From the NCBI GenBank assembly GCA_903863255.1, contig CAIPBJ010000015.1, forward strand, positions 1 to 46,682: a stretch of DNA of 46,682 nucleotides, read 5' to 3'. The stretch comes from an uncultured Methylophilaceae bacterium (GTDB taxonomy: Bacteria; Pseudomonadota; Gammaproteobacteria; Burkholderiales; Methylophilaceae). The first letter of the stretch is position 1, and every line of letters starts with the position of its first letter. Of this stretch, positions 34,394 to 43,411 are shown piece by piece. A program made the position numbers and the translations under genes. Below the pieces are notes generated by a model. It was not told where the DNA came from. It saw only the letters and a program-made list of their open reading frames with translations, and did no database searches.

Positions 34394-36000
34394 GCTAACT
34401 CCTTAGTTTTTTTAAGCATGGAGTCTATTTGAGAGAGTTTTGGATGGTCTGGATTCAGATCGACGACTCTTTGACGGTACTGGAGGCAAAGTTTAAGCAT
34501 ATCTTCTGTCACATCACTGTTCGCTATGGATGCGGCTAAAATAAGCGCTGCATTACTGATGATGCTAAGGTTGTTCGGAAGCCTCTCGGCAGCGCTGATG
34601 ATAAGTTCGATGGCTTCCTTATACTGACCAGCTTTCGCCTTGCTCACGCCTTCGTTGTTTATCTTGATTATTTCTTTGGAGCTTTCCTGTATGAGAGCGA
34701 TAGATTCGGAAATGCTCTTTCCAACAGAGGCACATACCATTTTTACTCGACTTTGCAGGCGTATATCGTCCGGGTTGTTTTGCAGTATCTGTTTAAGCAA
34801 GGTATTTGCGACTTCCTCTTTCCCTCCAACAAAGCATGCTTCGGCAAGGGCTGCAGAGATGGCAGGGGGCAGGACTTTTGTATTTCCCGCCAAGGCTTTA
34901 TTGAGCTCTTTTTCTGCTTCCTCATGATTCCCCGCTTTGTTATGGGCGATGCTCTTGCTAGCTGCGATCACAATCGAGCTGTATTCATCCTGGAAATGCG
35001 AGCTTGCCTCTTTTAGAGCAGTTAACGCTTCCTTCGTTTTATTCTGTTCGGAAAGTGCCCGCGATAACAAAGCGTAATCTGCGGCCTGCCTTACTGGGGA
35101 ATGTCTATGCTTCTTCAGCGTCTTGGCCAGAAGCGCCTCCGCTTCGGCATGTTCTCCATTCGCGATGGCCATGGCACCAAGGTGACGCGTGCGGTTTAGA
35201 TTGCTCGGGCATATGGCGGAAGCCTGTTTTAAAGTTTCAAGTGCAAGTTCTGGTTGATTGTCATGCATCAGAAGTTCACTCATGAAATCAAAATTGGCAA
35301 CGAAATGAGGGTGATCCTGCATGAGCTTCGAACTGATTTCTCGTGACAGTTCAAAATTGCCCAGCTTTGCTTTGGCGCGAGCCAATCCTAGTTGTGCCCA
35401 AGGTAATTCCCTTATTTTCAGGACTTCGTTATAGATCTTAGAAGCCTCTTCCGCTCTATCGATTAACATCAACGTTGCGGCTTTGATCTTGCATATATCG
35501 ATATAGTATTTATTCTTCAAAGTCAGAATACGGTCACATTCATTAATGACTTTGAACCAGTTCCTCTTGTCATGAGCGGTGTCAATCGTCTCAAGCAGGA
35601 TCTTTCGCTCAAGGAGCTTTTCGAATCGAGCCAGAAATTGTCCTGCAGTGAATGGTTTTAGCAGGTAATCGTCCGGCATGCATTCGGCTGCGGTCACGAC
35701 GCTTTCGTAAGAGTTCTCGGCTGTAATCATGATGAACAGACAATTTCTCGGTAAGAGATCATTTGTTCGGAGGTACTCAAGTAATTGCTGACCGTTGGTG
35801 CCGTCGCCAAGATTGTAATCACATAGAATGACGTCAAAACGTATGCTGGTGATCCTCTCCATGGCCTCCTTGATATTGGAGACAACCTGCAGTTTCTCAA
35901 ATCCCAAAGTTCCCAGTGACATTTGCAACTGCTTTCTAATCTCAGGCATATCGTCAACGATAAGGACCTTCATATTGGAAACACTTGTAATTACTGCCAT
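34390..36000 (-). CDS. Response regulator with REC domain and TPR output
   Basis: A 536-residue protein. The receiver domain (about 10-135) is complete: Asp16-Asp17, the phosphoacceptor Asp61 (ILCDYNLGD), Thr93 and Lys115 (LLKPF). The remaining 390 residues are helical and contain tetratricopeptide-like repeats (for example INECDRILTLKNKYYIDICK, AQLGLARAKAKLGNFELSRE, LNRTRHLGAMAIANGEHAEA and EAIELIISAAERLPNN). No DNA-binding or enzymatic output is visible, so signalling probably works by phosphorylation-dependent protein contact. It is co-translated with the sensorless kinase downstream. An ATG at 35973 starts right at the receiver core and is an alternative. Confidence 0.88.
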   Translation of the reverse strand: MAVITSVSNMKVLIVDDMPEIRKQLQMSLGTLGFEKLQVVSNIKEAMERITSIRFDVILCDYNLGDGTNGQQLLEYLRTNDLLPRNCLFIMITAENSYESVVTAAECMPDDYLLKPFTAGQFLARFEKLLERKILLETIDTAHDKRNWFKVINECDRILTLKNKYYIDICKIKAATLMLIDRAEEASKIYNEVLKIRELPWAQLGLARAKAKLGNFELSREISSKLMQDHPHFVANFDFMSELLMHDNQPELALETLKQASAICPSNLNRTRHLGAMAIANGEHAEAEALLAKTLKKHRHSPVRQAADYALLSRALSEQNKTKEALTALKEASSHFQDEYSSIVIAASKSIAHNKAGNHEEAEKELNKALAGNTKVLPPAISAALAEACFVGGKEEVANTLLKQILQNNPDDIRLQSRVKMVCASVGKSISESIALIQESSKEIIKINNEGVSKAKAGQYKEAIELIISAAERLPNNLSIISNAALILAASIANSDVTEDMLKLCLQYRQRVVDLNPDHPKLSQIDSMLKKTKELA

Positions 36001-36180
36001 AAGGACGAGATTCCATCTAGTTTAAGGGAGTTATGGAAATCCTCAACGTTTCGCTAACGAAACCGGATGCGCTTATGGTGATTACTTGCGCGGTTGCAAT
36101 TATCCATAAATCAATTACGGATTCTAAATCGATTACTTTAGTGGAAATTTAACAAGGAAAGAGGCGATTCTTTAAAGCGG

Positions 36181-37437
36181 TTATTTCACTACACTCCAGC
36201 TCATTGGGTCGAATGGTTTACTTTGCTTCCGCAACTCGTAATACAAGCCGGTAGCATCATTGCCTCCACTGTTTCCAACAGATGCGATGGTGTCTCCTGC
36301 CTTTACGGTTTCCCCAACCTTTCTAAGAATCGCCTGATTGTTGCCATAAAGACTCATATAGCCGTCACCATGGTCGACAATGACCATATTGCCGAACCCT
36401 CTCAACCAGTCTGCAAAAACAATCTTTCCTGGCGCGATCGATTTCACCTCGTTTCCTTCTTCGGATTTGATGAAAATGCCTTTCCATGTGATCCCAGTAT
36501 CTTCTCTTACCGTACCGAAGCGATTGGTAACTTCCCCTTTTACTGGCAGATTGAGTTTACCTTTCAGATCCGAAAAATTTCCGTTTTCGAAGACATTGCT
36601 AGGTAACGTTTCGTTTCTGGCAAGCGGTTGCAGGGTATTGGCTGCATTTTCCTGTGCCTCGTCAGATGATCTTTTCGATGATCTGGCAGATTTGGCCGGT
36701 CTTGTGATCGAAAGTTTCTGAACGAGTTGCGATAGGGATTTTTCGTCTCTTTTAAGTTTTTCTATCTGGTTTCTCTGCAGATTGATCTGCGTCGAAAGCT
36801 TTTGCAGCACTTTGCTTCTTTCGTGTTTCTGCAATTGAAGCTGCTGCTGTTCAGCCTCTTGCTTGGCCTTGAGTGAATTGATCTCATCAAGGGTTTTTGA
36901 TGTTTCATCGTTAAGATTTGCAACTTTGGCGAGATTTCTCTGCATTGATTCGATCAGATCTGCCTGTGCTCGCAAAACATAGGAAAAATATTGCAATTGC
37001 CGAGCCATCGCCCCGGGATCCTGTTCCTGAAGGATGACCTGGACATAGCTTTGCTTTCCATGAAGATATTGCTGGTAAAGCTGGTTGCTAAGGAGCTGCT
37101 TCTGAGATTTTAGCGCGTTCTCGATAGCGGACTTCTGAAGCTGGAGACTTTGCAGTGTTAGGGAATTCTGCCTTTGCTTGATATTCAGTTCATAGAGTTT
37201 CCGATTTGATTCGCTGATGGATTTTTCACTTTCCTTAAGTGCATCGGCTGCATCGGCATGCGCATCCTGGGTATCCGAAAGTTGTTTCTGAAGGGATTCG
37301 ATCTTGCTATGGATCTCGCTTAGTTTTGCCTTGGACTTTTCTGCCTTGTTGTTGGCGGATGCCCCAAATGCAGCTAGAAGGCATACTAAAACCAGTACCA
37401 TCCTCATGGAGACAAATTTTGTATTCACAACTTTCAT
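36181..37437 (-). CDS. envC: Murein hydrolase activator EnvC-like (degenerate LytM)
   Basis: A 418-residue periplasmic protein. A signal peptide (MVLVLVCLLAAFGASA-NN) is followed by long coiled coil (about 30-255; heptads rich in Gln, Leu, Lys and Ser) and a C-terminal LytM/M23 domain (about 300-415). The zinc residues of active M23 peptidases are missing: the usual HxH position reads LYGN. This is the state of E. coli EnvC, which activates amidases at the septum. The ATG at 37437 overlaps the gpmI stop by one base; a TTG one codon earlier is possible. The gpmI-envC order is common in Betaproteobacteria. Confidence 0.88.
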   Translation of the reverse strand: MKVVNTKFVSMRMVLVLVCLLAAFGASANNKAEKSKAKLSEIHSKIESLQKQLSDTQDAHADAADALKESEKSISESNRKLYELNIKQRQNSLTLQSLQLQKSAIENALKSQKQLLSNQLYQQYLHGKQSYVQVILQEQDPGAMARQLQYFSYVLRAQADLIESMQRNLAKVANLNDETSKTLDEINSLKAKQEAEQQQLQLQKHERSKVLQKLSTQINLQRNQIEKLKRDEKSLSQLVQKLSITRPAKSARSSKRSSDEAQENAANTLQPLARNETLPSNVFENGNFSDLKGKLNLPVKGEVTNRFGTVREDTGITWKGIFIKSEEGNEVKSIAPGKIVFADWLRGFGNMVIVDHGDGYMSLYGNNQAILRKVGETVKAGDTIASVGNSGGNDATGLYYELRKQSKPFDPMSWSVVK

Positions 37438-38996
37438 CAAGCAGTTAAGGCATTTTTAAAGAATTGAATCAATGGTTGTCCAGTCATTTCTTTGGGCTGA
37501 GGAAGGCCCATCATCCTGAGCAAGGTAGGCGCTATATCAGAAAGTGCCCCTGAGCTCGCAATTTCAACCTCACGGCCAATATAGAGAAAGGGAACAAGAT
37601 TCGTTGTGTGCTGGGTGTGTGGCTGGTTGTTTTCCGTATCCAGCATCATCTCTGCATTTCCATGATCAGCCGTGATCACGATTTCACCGCCGGTACTAAG
37701 CATAGCAGCCACTACTCTGCCAATGCAGGTATCCAGTGCTTCTACCGCCTTTATTGCAGCCTCAAGCATCCCGGTGTGTCCTACCATGTCGCAATTGGCA
37801 AAATTACAAATGATGGCGCTGTATTTTTTACTCAGTATCGCCTCTTCCAGCTTGTCTGTAACCTCAAATGCGCTCATTTCCGGTTTAAGGTCGTAGGTGG
37901 CCACTTTGGGGGAAGGAACCATGATCCGGTCTTCCCCCTTGAAAACCTGTTCTTCTCCGCCATTGAAGAAAAATGTTACATGCGGGTATTTTTCAGTTTC
38001 AGCTATTCTCAATTGGGTAAGGCCCAGATTGGAAATGTATTCACCAAAGGTGTTGGAGACATTGATGGGTGGAAAGATGGCCTCCGCCCGCATTTCCTTC
38101 TTGTCGTACATTGTCAGGGTGAAATAGGCTGAGAGTTCGGGTACATGACCGCGGTCGAATCCATCAAATTTCCGATCAAGAAAACACGAGGTCAGTTGGC
38201 GTGCACGATCTGAACGAAAATTCATGAAAACGATGGCATCCCCATCTTCGATACGCAGGCAAGCTTCATCCGTGCCTCTGATGTCGGTAGGCTTGACGAA
38301 TTCATCGTTTTCACCTCGTGCGTAAGCGAGTTCCAGACCCTTTATCGCGGACTCAGCAGAGAACTCGCCTATTCCCTCGGTCAGCAGTTTGTAAGCTGGC
38401 GCCACTCTTTCCCAGCGTTTGTCCCTGTCCATTGCATAGTAACGACCGCAAATTGAAGCGATTTTCCCCCTACCTATTCTTTTGCATTCAGCTTCCAGCT
38501 CGGAAAGGTAGCGAGATGCACTTACCGGCGGCGTGTCTCTTCCGTCAAGAAAGGCATGGACATAAATTTTTTCCAGTCCCTGTTTTGCTGCCATCTCAAT
38601 CATTGCATGGATGTGTTTTTGATGACTATGAACCCCTCCATCAGACAATAATCCGAATATATGCAATGCTTTTCCATGTGATCTTAGATCAGTTAGGGCT
38701 TTTAGCAGGGATGGGTGCTCAAAAAACTCGCCTGACTCGATTGAATTATTGATCCGTTCAAACTCCTGGAATACGATCCTCCCGGCGCCAATGTTGAGGT
38801 GCCCAACCTCCGAGTTGCCCATCTGGCCTGACGGCAGCCCTACAAATTTTTCTGACGCGTTGATTAGCGTATGGGGATATTGTTTCCACAACCTGTCCCA
38901 ATTGGGAGTATTTGCCAGTGCGACTGCATTATTGGTAGATTCTTCTCGATAGCCGAAGCCGTCAAGGATTAATAATATAACTGGCGTGATGTTCAT
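37437..38996 (-). CDS. gpmI: 2,3-bisphosphoglycerate-independent phosphoglycerate mutase
   Basis: Interconverts 3- and 2-phosphoglycerate using two Mn ions. The 519-residue protein has normal length. It begins with VILLILDGFGYREES (metal Asp), has the phosphoserine motif PSGQMGNSEVGHLNIGAGR, the FLDGRDTPP and NFRSDRARQLT motifs, and the C-terminal CNFANCDMVGHTG and ITADHGNAEMM metal ligands. It is divergent from the rhodanese gene with 189 bp between, and is followed without a gap by envC. Confidence 0.97.
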   Translation of the reverse strand: MNITPVILLILDGFGYREESTNNAVALANTPNWDRLWKQYPHTLINASEKFVGLPSGQMGNSEVGHLNIGAGRIVFQEFERINNSIESGEFFEHPSLLKALTDLRSHGKALHIFGLLSDGGVHSHQKHIHAMIEMAAKQGLEKIYVHAFLDGRDTPPVSASRYLSELEAECKRIGRGKIASICGRYYAMDRDKRWERVAPAYKLLTEGIGEFSAESAIKGLELAYARGENDEFVKPTDIRGTDEACLRIEDGDAIVFMNFRSDRARQLTSCFLDRKFDGFDRGHVPELSAYFTLTMYDKKEMRAEAIFPPINVSNTFGEYISNLGLTQLRIAETEKYPHVTFFFNGGEEQVFKGEDRIMVPSPKVATYDLKPEMSAFEVTDKLEEAILSKKYSAIICNFANCDMVGHTGMLEAAIKAVEALDTCIGRVVAAMLSTGGEIVITADHGNAEMMLDTENNQPHTQHTTNLVPFLYIGREVEIASSGALSDIAPTLLRMMGLPQPKEMTGQPLIQFFKNALTA

Positions 38997-39185
38997 TTAG
39001 TTATTTCCCAATCGAGTCTGATTGACTATTTTAGTGATTTTCGTCCAAGAAATCTTTAATTTTGCATTTGAATTTAATAAAAACTATCCTTCCTGATCCA
39101 AACGTTTGCCTATGTTTAAAGTTTATGTACTGAAAAATAGTCATATTAGGTAAAATCGCAGGTATCTATATTTGAAAGGTGATAC

Positions 39186-39599
39186 GTGAAGTTTCTGATT
39201 GATAATATTTTTCTGATTGGACTGGCTCTTACTTCAGGTTTGATGCTTATATGGCCGGATATCTTTCGTCATTCTGGTGGAGCAAGGAATATCAGTCCCA
39301 AAGAGGCGGTGCTGATGATGAATCGCGGTCATCTTTTAGTGATCGATGTTCGCGATTCTGCGGATTTTGTTAACGGGCATATTGCCAATGCCATGAATGT
39401 CCCGCTCTCCGAAATTCCTGATCGACTGGTTTCGATAACGAAATACAAGGAAAAGCCAATTCTTGTCAATTGTCAGAGTGGTATACGTTCAGGTAAGGCT
39501 TGCAGTGTTTTGAAGAAGAACGGTTTCAACGACGTATATAATCTCGAGGGCGGAATCACTGGATGGGTAGAAGCGAAATTGCCCATAATGAAAGGTTAA
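39186..39599 (+). CDS. Membrane-anchored rhodanese-like protein
   Basis: A 137-residue single-domain rhodanese behind an N-terminal membrane helix (about 5-24, FLIGLALTSGLMLIWPDI). The active-site loop is CQSGIR with Cys96 in VNCQSGIRSGKACSVL, and the domain signatures VIDVRDSADFVNGHIANAMNVPL and GGITGWVEAKLP are present. The family moves sulfane sulfur; the partner is unknown. The start is GTG with AAAGGTG just upstream. It is four bases from grxC and heads the grxC-secB group, an arrangement common in Betaproteobacteria. Confidence 0.92.
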   Translation: MKFLIDNIFLIGLALTSGLMLIWPDIFRHSGGARNISPKEAVLMMNRGHLLVIDVRDSADFVNGHIANAMNVPLSEIPDRLVSITKYKEKPILVNCQSGIRSGKACSVLKKNGFNDVYNLEGGITGWVEAKLPIMKG

Positions 39600-39603
39600 T
39601 TTA

Positions 39604-39870
39604 ATGGCTCGTGTTAAAATGTATACAACTTCGAGCTGTCCTTATTGCATCAACGCTGAAAGATTGTTGTTGAGCAAGGGTGTAAAAGATATAACAAAGA
39701 TACGGGTGGACCTTGAACCTGAACTTCGCCTGGAAATGATGGAACTGACAGGCCGTAGGACCGTACCCCAGATTTATATCGATGAGTTTCACGTTGGCGG
39801 ATTCGAAGAATTACGTCAACTTGATCTTAAGGGCAGCTTGGATCAATTGCTTTTTAAAACTGCAATGTAA
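39604..39870 (+). CDS. grxC: Glutaredoxin 3
   Basis: An 88-residue dithiol glutaredoxin that reduces disulfides with glutathione. It has the CPYC active site (Cys12, Cys15), the TVPQIYID cis-proline motif that contacts glutathione, and the GGFEELRQLD signature. Size and layout match GrxC. It begins four bases after the rhodanese stop and lies upstream of secB, so the genes are probably co-transcribed. Confidence 0.95.
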   Translation: MARVKMYTTSSCPYCINAERLLLSKGVKDITKIRVDLEPELRLEMMELTGRRTVPQIYIDEFHVGGFEELRQLDLKGSLDQLLFKTAM

Positions 39871-39962
39871 TCAATTTATAATGCGGTTCGGTTAAAATGG
39901 TTCGACTTTTATTCGTTTCTTTAATTCACATTGGCTAAAGATTGGCTTTTTTAGGAAAAATT

Positions 39963-40439
39963 ATGGCAGAACAACAAGCAGTAAATGAGCAAGATAAACA
40001 ACCTTCTTTCGGGATAGAAAAATTGTATGTTAAGGACTTGTCCCTTGAGATTCCGAATGCGCCTCAGATTTTCATGCAGCGTGAAACCCCTCAGATCGGC
40101 ATCGAGTTGGCTAACAGCGCTAACAAGCTTGAAGACGGCATTTATGAGGTTGTGCTCACAGTAACAGTGACTTCCAAGATCGCTGACAAGACAGTGTTTC
40201 TGGTTGAAGTTGCACAATCAGGCATCTTCCAGGTTCGTAATGTACCTGATGAGAACCTCGAGGTCATTATGAGCATTACATGCCCCAATATTCTTTTCCC
40301 CTATGCCAGAGAAGTTGTGTCCGATGTGGTATCCCGCGCTGGCTTCCCCCCCGTTGTGCTTAGCCCGATCAATTTTGAAGCGCTTTATGCACAACAAAAA
40401 CAACAGCAAGCAGAAAATGCGGCTGAGACAACACATTAA
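39963..40439 (+). CDS. secB: Protein-export chaperone SecB
   Basis: Tetrameric chaperone that keeps preproteins unfolded and hands them to SecA. The 158 residues include FGIEKLYVKDLSLEIPNAP, the YEVVLTVTVTSKIADKTVFLVEVAQSGIF core and CPNILFPYAREVVSDVVSRAGFPPVVLSPINF, all typical. I choose ATG 39963, which has TAGGAAAAATT just upstream and the family-like start MAEQQ; the frame stays open seven codons further. It overlaps the following SH3 gene by 23 bp. Confidence 0.97.
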   Translation: MAEQQAVNEQDKQPSFGIEKLYVKDLSLEIPNAPQIFMQRETPQIGIELANSANKLEDGIYEVVLTVTVTSKIADKTVFLVEVAQSGIFQVRNVPDENLEVIMSITCPNILFPYAREVVSDVVSRAGFPPVVLSPINFEALYAQQKQQQAENAAETTH

Positions 40440-40869
40440 TGTTATTTTGATTTTCGCGCTGGCATTATGGTCCAGCGCGTCAATCGCGCTTGAGTACAGG
40501 GCGATTCAACCCAGTAAAGCTGTCTTATATGACGCCCCGTCAACAGAGGCAAGGAAACTCTTTGCGATTGGTCAGGGCTATCCGGTTGAAGTCATTGTCA
40601 ACCTTGGGCAATGGGTGAAAGTTCGTGATAATCAGGGTGGTTTAAGCTGGATCGAGCTGAAAGATCTTTCCGTCAAGAGGACCTTGCTTGTTGTCAGTCC
40701 TCAAGCCGAAATAAGGCAGGCTGCTGATGTTTCATCGCCTTTGGTCTGCAAGGTAGATAAGGATGTTGTGCTCGACTATGTTGAACCGCCAAAGAACGGC
40801 TGGGTGAAAGTGCATCATAGAGACGGTCTTTCGGGATACGTTCAAGTCACGAGTCTTTGGGGGTTATAG
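40417..40869 (+). CDS. Exported SH3-domain protein
   Basis: A 150-residue exported protein. The signal peptide MRLRQHINVILIFALALWSS ends near SIALE. Two bacterial SH3-like repeats follow: about 27-75 (YRAIQPSKAVLYDAPSTEAR to GLSWIELKDL) and about 80-148 (VVSPQAEIRQAADVSSPLV to GLSGYVQVTSLWG). Such domains often bind peptidoglycan. The start at 40417 lies inside secB; an ATG at 40387 is also in frame. Together with gpsA it completes a grxC-secB-SH3-gpsA order I associate with Betaproteobacteria. Confidence 0.82.
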   Translation: MRLRQHINVILIFALALWSSASIALEYRAIQPSKAVLYDAPSTEARKLFAIGQGYPVEVIVNLGQWVKVRDNQGGLSWIELKDLSVKRTLLVVSPQAEIRQAADVSSPLVCKVDKDVVLDYVEPPKNGWVKVHHRDGLSGYVQVTSLWGL

Positions 40870-40883
40870 TCAGGCATGAGATC

Positions 40884-41873
40884 ATGAAAGTAACGGTGCT
40901 TGGGGCAGGAGCCTGGGGAACGTCCTTGGCTATGCAAGTGAGTCAGCGTCATAAAGTGACGTTGTGGGCACGAAATCATGCCCATGTATCCGGCATGAGG
41001 AACGTACGTGCAAATCCACTCTATCTGGGTGATTTCAAGTTTAACGGCAATCTCGAGGTCGAGTCTGATCTCGCCCAGGCACTCGAAGGTTCCGACCTCA
41101 TATTGTCAGTGGTGCCGACATCAGGTTTCAGAAATATCATCCATGAAATAAAGAAGTTGAATTGCAACCTTCCTTTTATTTGGGCAAACAAGGGTCTTGA
41201 GGCGAGCACGGCTATGCTTCCGCATGAGGTTGCCATTCAGGAATTCGGTGAGGACCGTCCGTTCGGGGCACTTTCTGGCCCAAGTTTTGCTGCCGAACTT
41301 GTGCGAGGGCTTCCTACTGCTGTCACCCTTGCCGCAAAAGACACGGTTTTTGCAAAAGAGGCGGCCGGGGTCTTCCATGGAGGGAATCTTCGGGTCTATA
41401 CGAGTAGTGACGTCGTAGGTGTATCGGTGGGCGGAGCGCTTAAAAACGTCATGGCAATAGCTGCCGGTATCTCGGATGGCATGGAGTTCGGCAATAACGC
41501 CCGAGCCGCCCTTATTACGAGGGGTTTGGCAGAGATGACACGTTTCGGAGTGGCTTTAGGAGGCCAGAAGGAGACGTTCATGGGATTGACCGGTGCCGGT
41601 GACTTGGTGCTTACCTGTACTGGCCAATATTCACGAAACCGTGAAGTTGGTTTGCGACTGGCTAAAGGGATGCAGTTAAGCGAGATTCTTTCCAGTTTGG
41701 GACATGTCGCTGAAGGCGTGCATACCACAAGAGAGGTTGCCAAGCGTGCCGAATCGATAGGGGTGGACATGCCACTAACCTTCGAGGTCGACCAGGTTTT
41801 GTCACATGGAAAGTCAGCCAAGCAGGCTGTTATGGATCTATTCGAGCGTGAACAGAAGCCTGAGGCAGTATAG
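40884..41873 (+). CDS. gpsA: NAD(P)H-dependent glycerol-3-phosphate dehydrogenase
   Basis: Reduces dihydroxyacetone phosphate to sn-glycerol 3-phosphate for phospholipid synthesis. The 329 residues begin with the Rossmann motif KVTVLGAGAWGTSLA. Further family motifs are LWARN, WANKGLE, LSGPSFAAEL, GGALKNVMAIAAG (catalytic Lys), NARAALITRGLAEM, GLTGAGDLVLTCTG and SRNREVG. ATG 40884 is chosen because it starts directly before the nucleotide-binding strand; the frame is open to 40857. It converges on trmL with a 22-bp gap. Confidence 0.97.
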   Translation: MKVTVLGAGAWGTSLAMQVSQRHKVTLWARNHAHVSGMRNVRANPLYLGDFKFNGNLEVESDLAQALEGSDLILSVVPTSGFRNIIHEIKKLNCNLPFIWANKGLEASTAMLPHEVAIQEFGEDRPFGALSGPSFAAELVRGLPTAVTLAAKDTVFAKEAAGVFHGGNLRVYTSSDVVGVSVGGALKNVMAIAAGISDGMEFGNNARAALITRGLAEMTRFGVALGGQKETFMGLTGAGDLVLTCTGQYSRNREVGLRLAKGMQLSEILSSLGHVAEGVHTTREVAKRAESIGVDMPLTFEVDQVLSHGKSAKQAVMDLFEREQKPEAV

Positions 41874-41895
41874 CGACCTGGCTGATCGGGCTTTA

Positions 41896-42360
41896 TTACA
41901 CCCCTCCTGCAAATCCTGCCTGCCTCCATGCCTCGTATAGAACGATCGCAGCGGAATTCGATAGATTCAGGCTTCGGTTATCTGGAAGCATGGGTAATCT
42001 TATGCGGTATTCCGGAGTAAACTCGTTGCGTATCGTCTCTGGAAGTCCCCGTGTCTCCGGTCCGAAAACAAACACATCTTCATTCTCAAACGTGATTTCA
42101 GAATACCGTTTGCTGCCTTTTGTAGTGAGAGCGAACATTCGTTTGCCAAGAAGCGCATCCTTGCAAGCTGTCCAATCTTCATGGATGCTAATCGTTGCAA
42201 GTTCATGGTAGTCGAGTCCCGCTCGTTTTAGGTATTTGTCTTCTAGGGAAAACCCCAACGGTCTGACCAAATGCAATTTAGCACCGGCGTTCGCGCATAG
42301 ACGTATGATATTCCCAGTATTCGGGGGAATCTCTGGCTCGTATAAGACAATATGAAACAT
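41896..42360 (-). CDS. trmL: tRNA (cytidine(34)-2'-O)-methyltransferase
   Basis: SPOUT-class knotted methyltransferase that modifies the wobble base of leucine tRNAs with S-adenosylmethionine. The 154-residue length is typical. Motifs: MFHIVLYEPEIPPNTGNIIRLCAN at the start with the catalytic-site Arg, VFGPETRGLPE, and the C-terminal knot LNLSNSAAIVLYEAWRQ. It sits opposite gpsA, matching the secB-gpsA-trmL clustering of many Betaproteobacteria. Confidence 0.95.
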   Translation of the reverse strand: MFHIVLYEPEIPPNTGNIIRLCANAGAKLHLVRPLGFSLEDKYLKRAGLDYHELATISIHEDWTACKDALLGKRMFALTTKGSKRYSEITFENEDVFVFGPETRGLPETIRNEFTPEYRIRLPMLPDNRSLNLSNSAAIVLYEAWRQAGFAGGV

Positions 42361-42538
42361 GGGCTTGATGTTAAATTAATTGTGCATTGTATATTAAGTG
42401 CAAGCGAGCTGTCTCGGTTGGATCGCCATCCTGATTGCACGGGCCAAACTCACCCCGCGCTGGAGTGTTCCAGGTATTTGAATTAACATTCGGTTCAATT
42501 GACCATAATGATGACCCTATTCCAAAAGGAGCGATGGA

Positions 42539-43318
42539 ATGAATTTTTACAGAAAGTTAAGGCCTTCTATAGCAGGCGTTTTTGCTGCTTTCGTGCTGAT
42601 TTCGGTCTTTAGCGAGGCCGAAGCCGAGCCGCTTACCGTTGCGATTGCCGCAAACATGAAATACGTATTTGACGATATTTCTAAAGAGTTTAAAAATGAG
42701 ACCGGAATAGAAATTCAGAGCGTATTAAATGCTTCAGGGAAGATTTCTACGCAGATCCGGAACGGCGCCCCTTTTGACTTGTTCATGTCAGCGGATATGG
42801 AGTTTCCCGAGAACCTCTACAAAGACGGCTTTGCATTAAACCCTCCTAAAGTCTATGTCTATGGACTGCTTGTCCTATGGACTGAAAAGAATGTGGATTT
42901 ATCCAAAGGAGTGGCGGGTTTGGCGGATGCCAGTGTGATTAAGGTCGCCATTGCCAATCCCAAAGTGGCGCCTTATGGACGTGAGGCTTTAAAGAGTCTG
43001 GATTACTTCAAGGTTCGAGAAGCGGTTGAGCCGAAACTGGTTTTTGGTGAAAGCATTACGCAAGTTAGCCAGTATGTAGATACCAAAGATGCTGACGTTG
43101 GCTTTAGTGCTAAGTCGATAGTGATGGCACCCGAGTTGGCAGGCAAGGGAAAGTGGGTTGATGTTCCGACGGAAAGTTATGAGCCTATTGCCCAGGGGAT
43201 TGTGATTTTGAAACATGGATCCGAATTCAATTCGGAATCCGCGCGTAAATTCTATGATTTTATCTTTAGTGAAAAAGCCCGCGAAATTTTTTCAAGGTAC
43301 GGTTACAAACTGCCATGA
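42539..43318 (+). CDS. modA: ModA-like molybdate-binding protein, orphan
   Basis: A 259-residue periplasmic binding protein of the ModA family with a signal peptide (about 8-29, ending EAEA-EP). Family motifs: LTVAIAANMKYVFDDISKEF, NASGKISTQIRNGAPFDLFMSADMEFPE, IANPKVAPYGREALKSL and DVGFSAKSIV. The first oxyanion Ser region reads AANMK, where many members have a Ser. No modB or modC follows, so it relies on a permease elsewhere or has another role. The ribosome site AAAGGAG is strong. Molybdate supply would match the molybdenum hydroxylase operon at 18601-22835, but the two are 20 kb apart. Confidence 0.8.
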   Translation: MNFYRKLRPSIAGVFAAFVLISVFSEAEAEPLTVAIAANMKYVFDDISKEFKNETGIEIQSVLNASGKISTQIRNGAPFDLFMSADMEFPENLYKDGFALNPPKVYVYGLLVLWTEKNVDLSKGVAGLADASVIKVAIANPKVAPYGREALKSLDYFKVREAVEPKLVFGESITQVSQYVDTKDADVGFSAKSIVMAPELAGKGKWVDVPTESYEPIAQGIVILKHGSEFNSESARKFYDFIFSEKAREIFSRYGYKLP

Positions 43319-43411
43319 TTTTAATGATGTCAGGAATCAAGGAGAGCAGGATGTTAATTGCGCCGCTCTAGATCCGGCGAGTTATTTGTGCTCTACCATT
43401 GATTAGACTTA

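Noticed and set aside
36046-36063. Inverted repeat GTTTCG/CGAAAC upstream of the envC terminus
   Set aside because: Only six base pairs, no T-run, and no promoter context to support an operator.
36181-36600. Loss of zinc ligands in the LytM domain of the EnvC-like protein as a defect
   Set aside because: This is the normal state of EnvC-type amidase activators, so it is not unusual.
37608-38132. 174-codon ORF opposite gpmI, and similar long ORFs opposite phoB (3931-4365), SYLF (25099-25602) and gpsA (41396-41929)
   Set aside because: All lie entirely antisense to genes with clear family motifs and have compositions expected from shadow frames.
42393-42406. 14-mer ATTAAGTGCAAGCG shared with 46050-46063
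   Set aside because: One copy is intergenic and the other is inside the outer-membrane protein coding sequence; similarity does not extend, so chance is the simplest explanation.
42361-42538. Possible molybdenum cofactor riboswitch before modA
   Set aside because: The conserved Moco RNA stems could not be found in this 178-bp gap.
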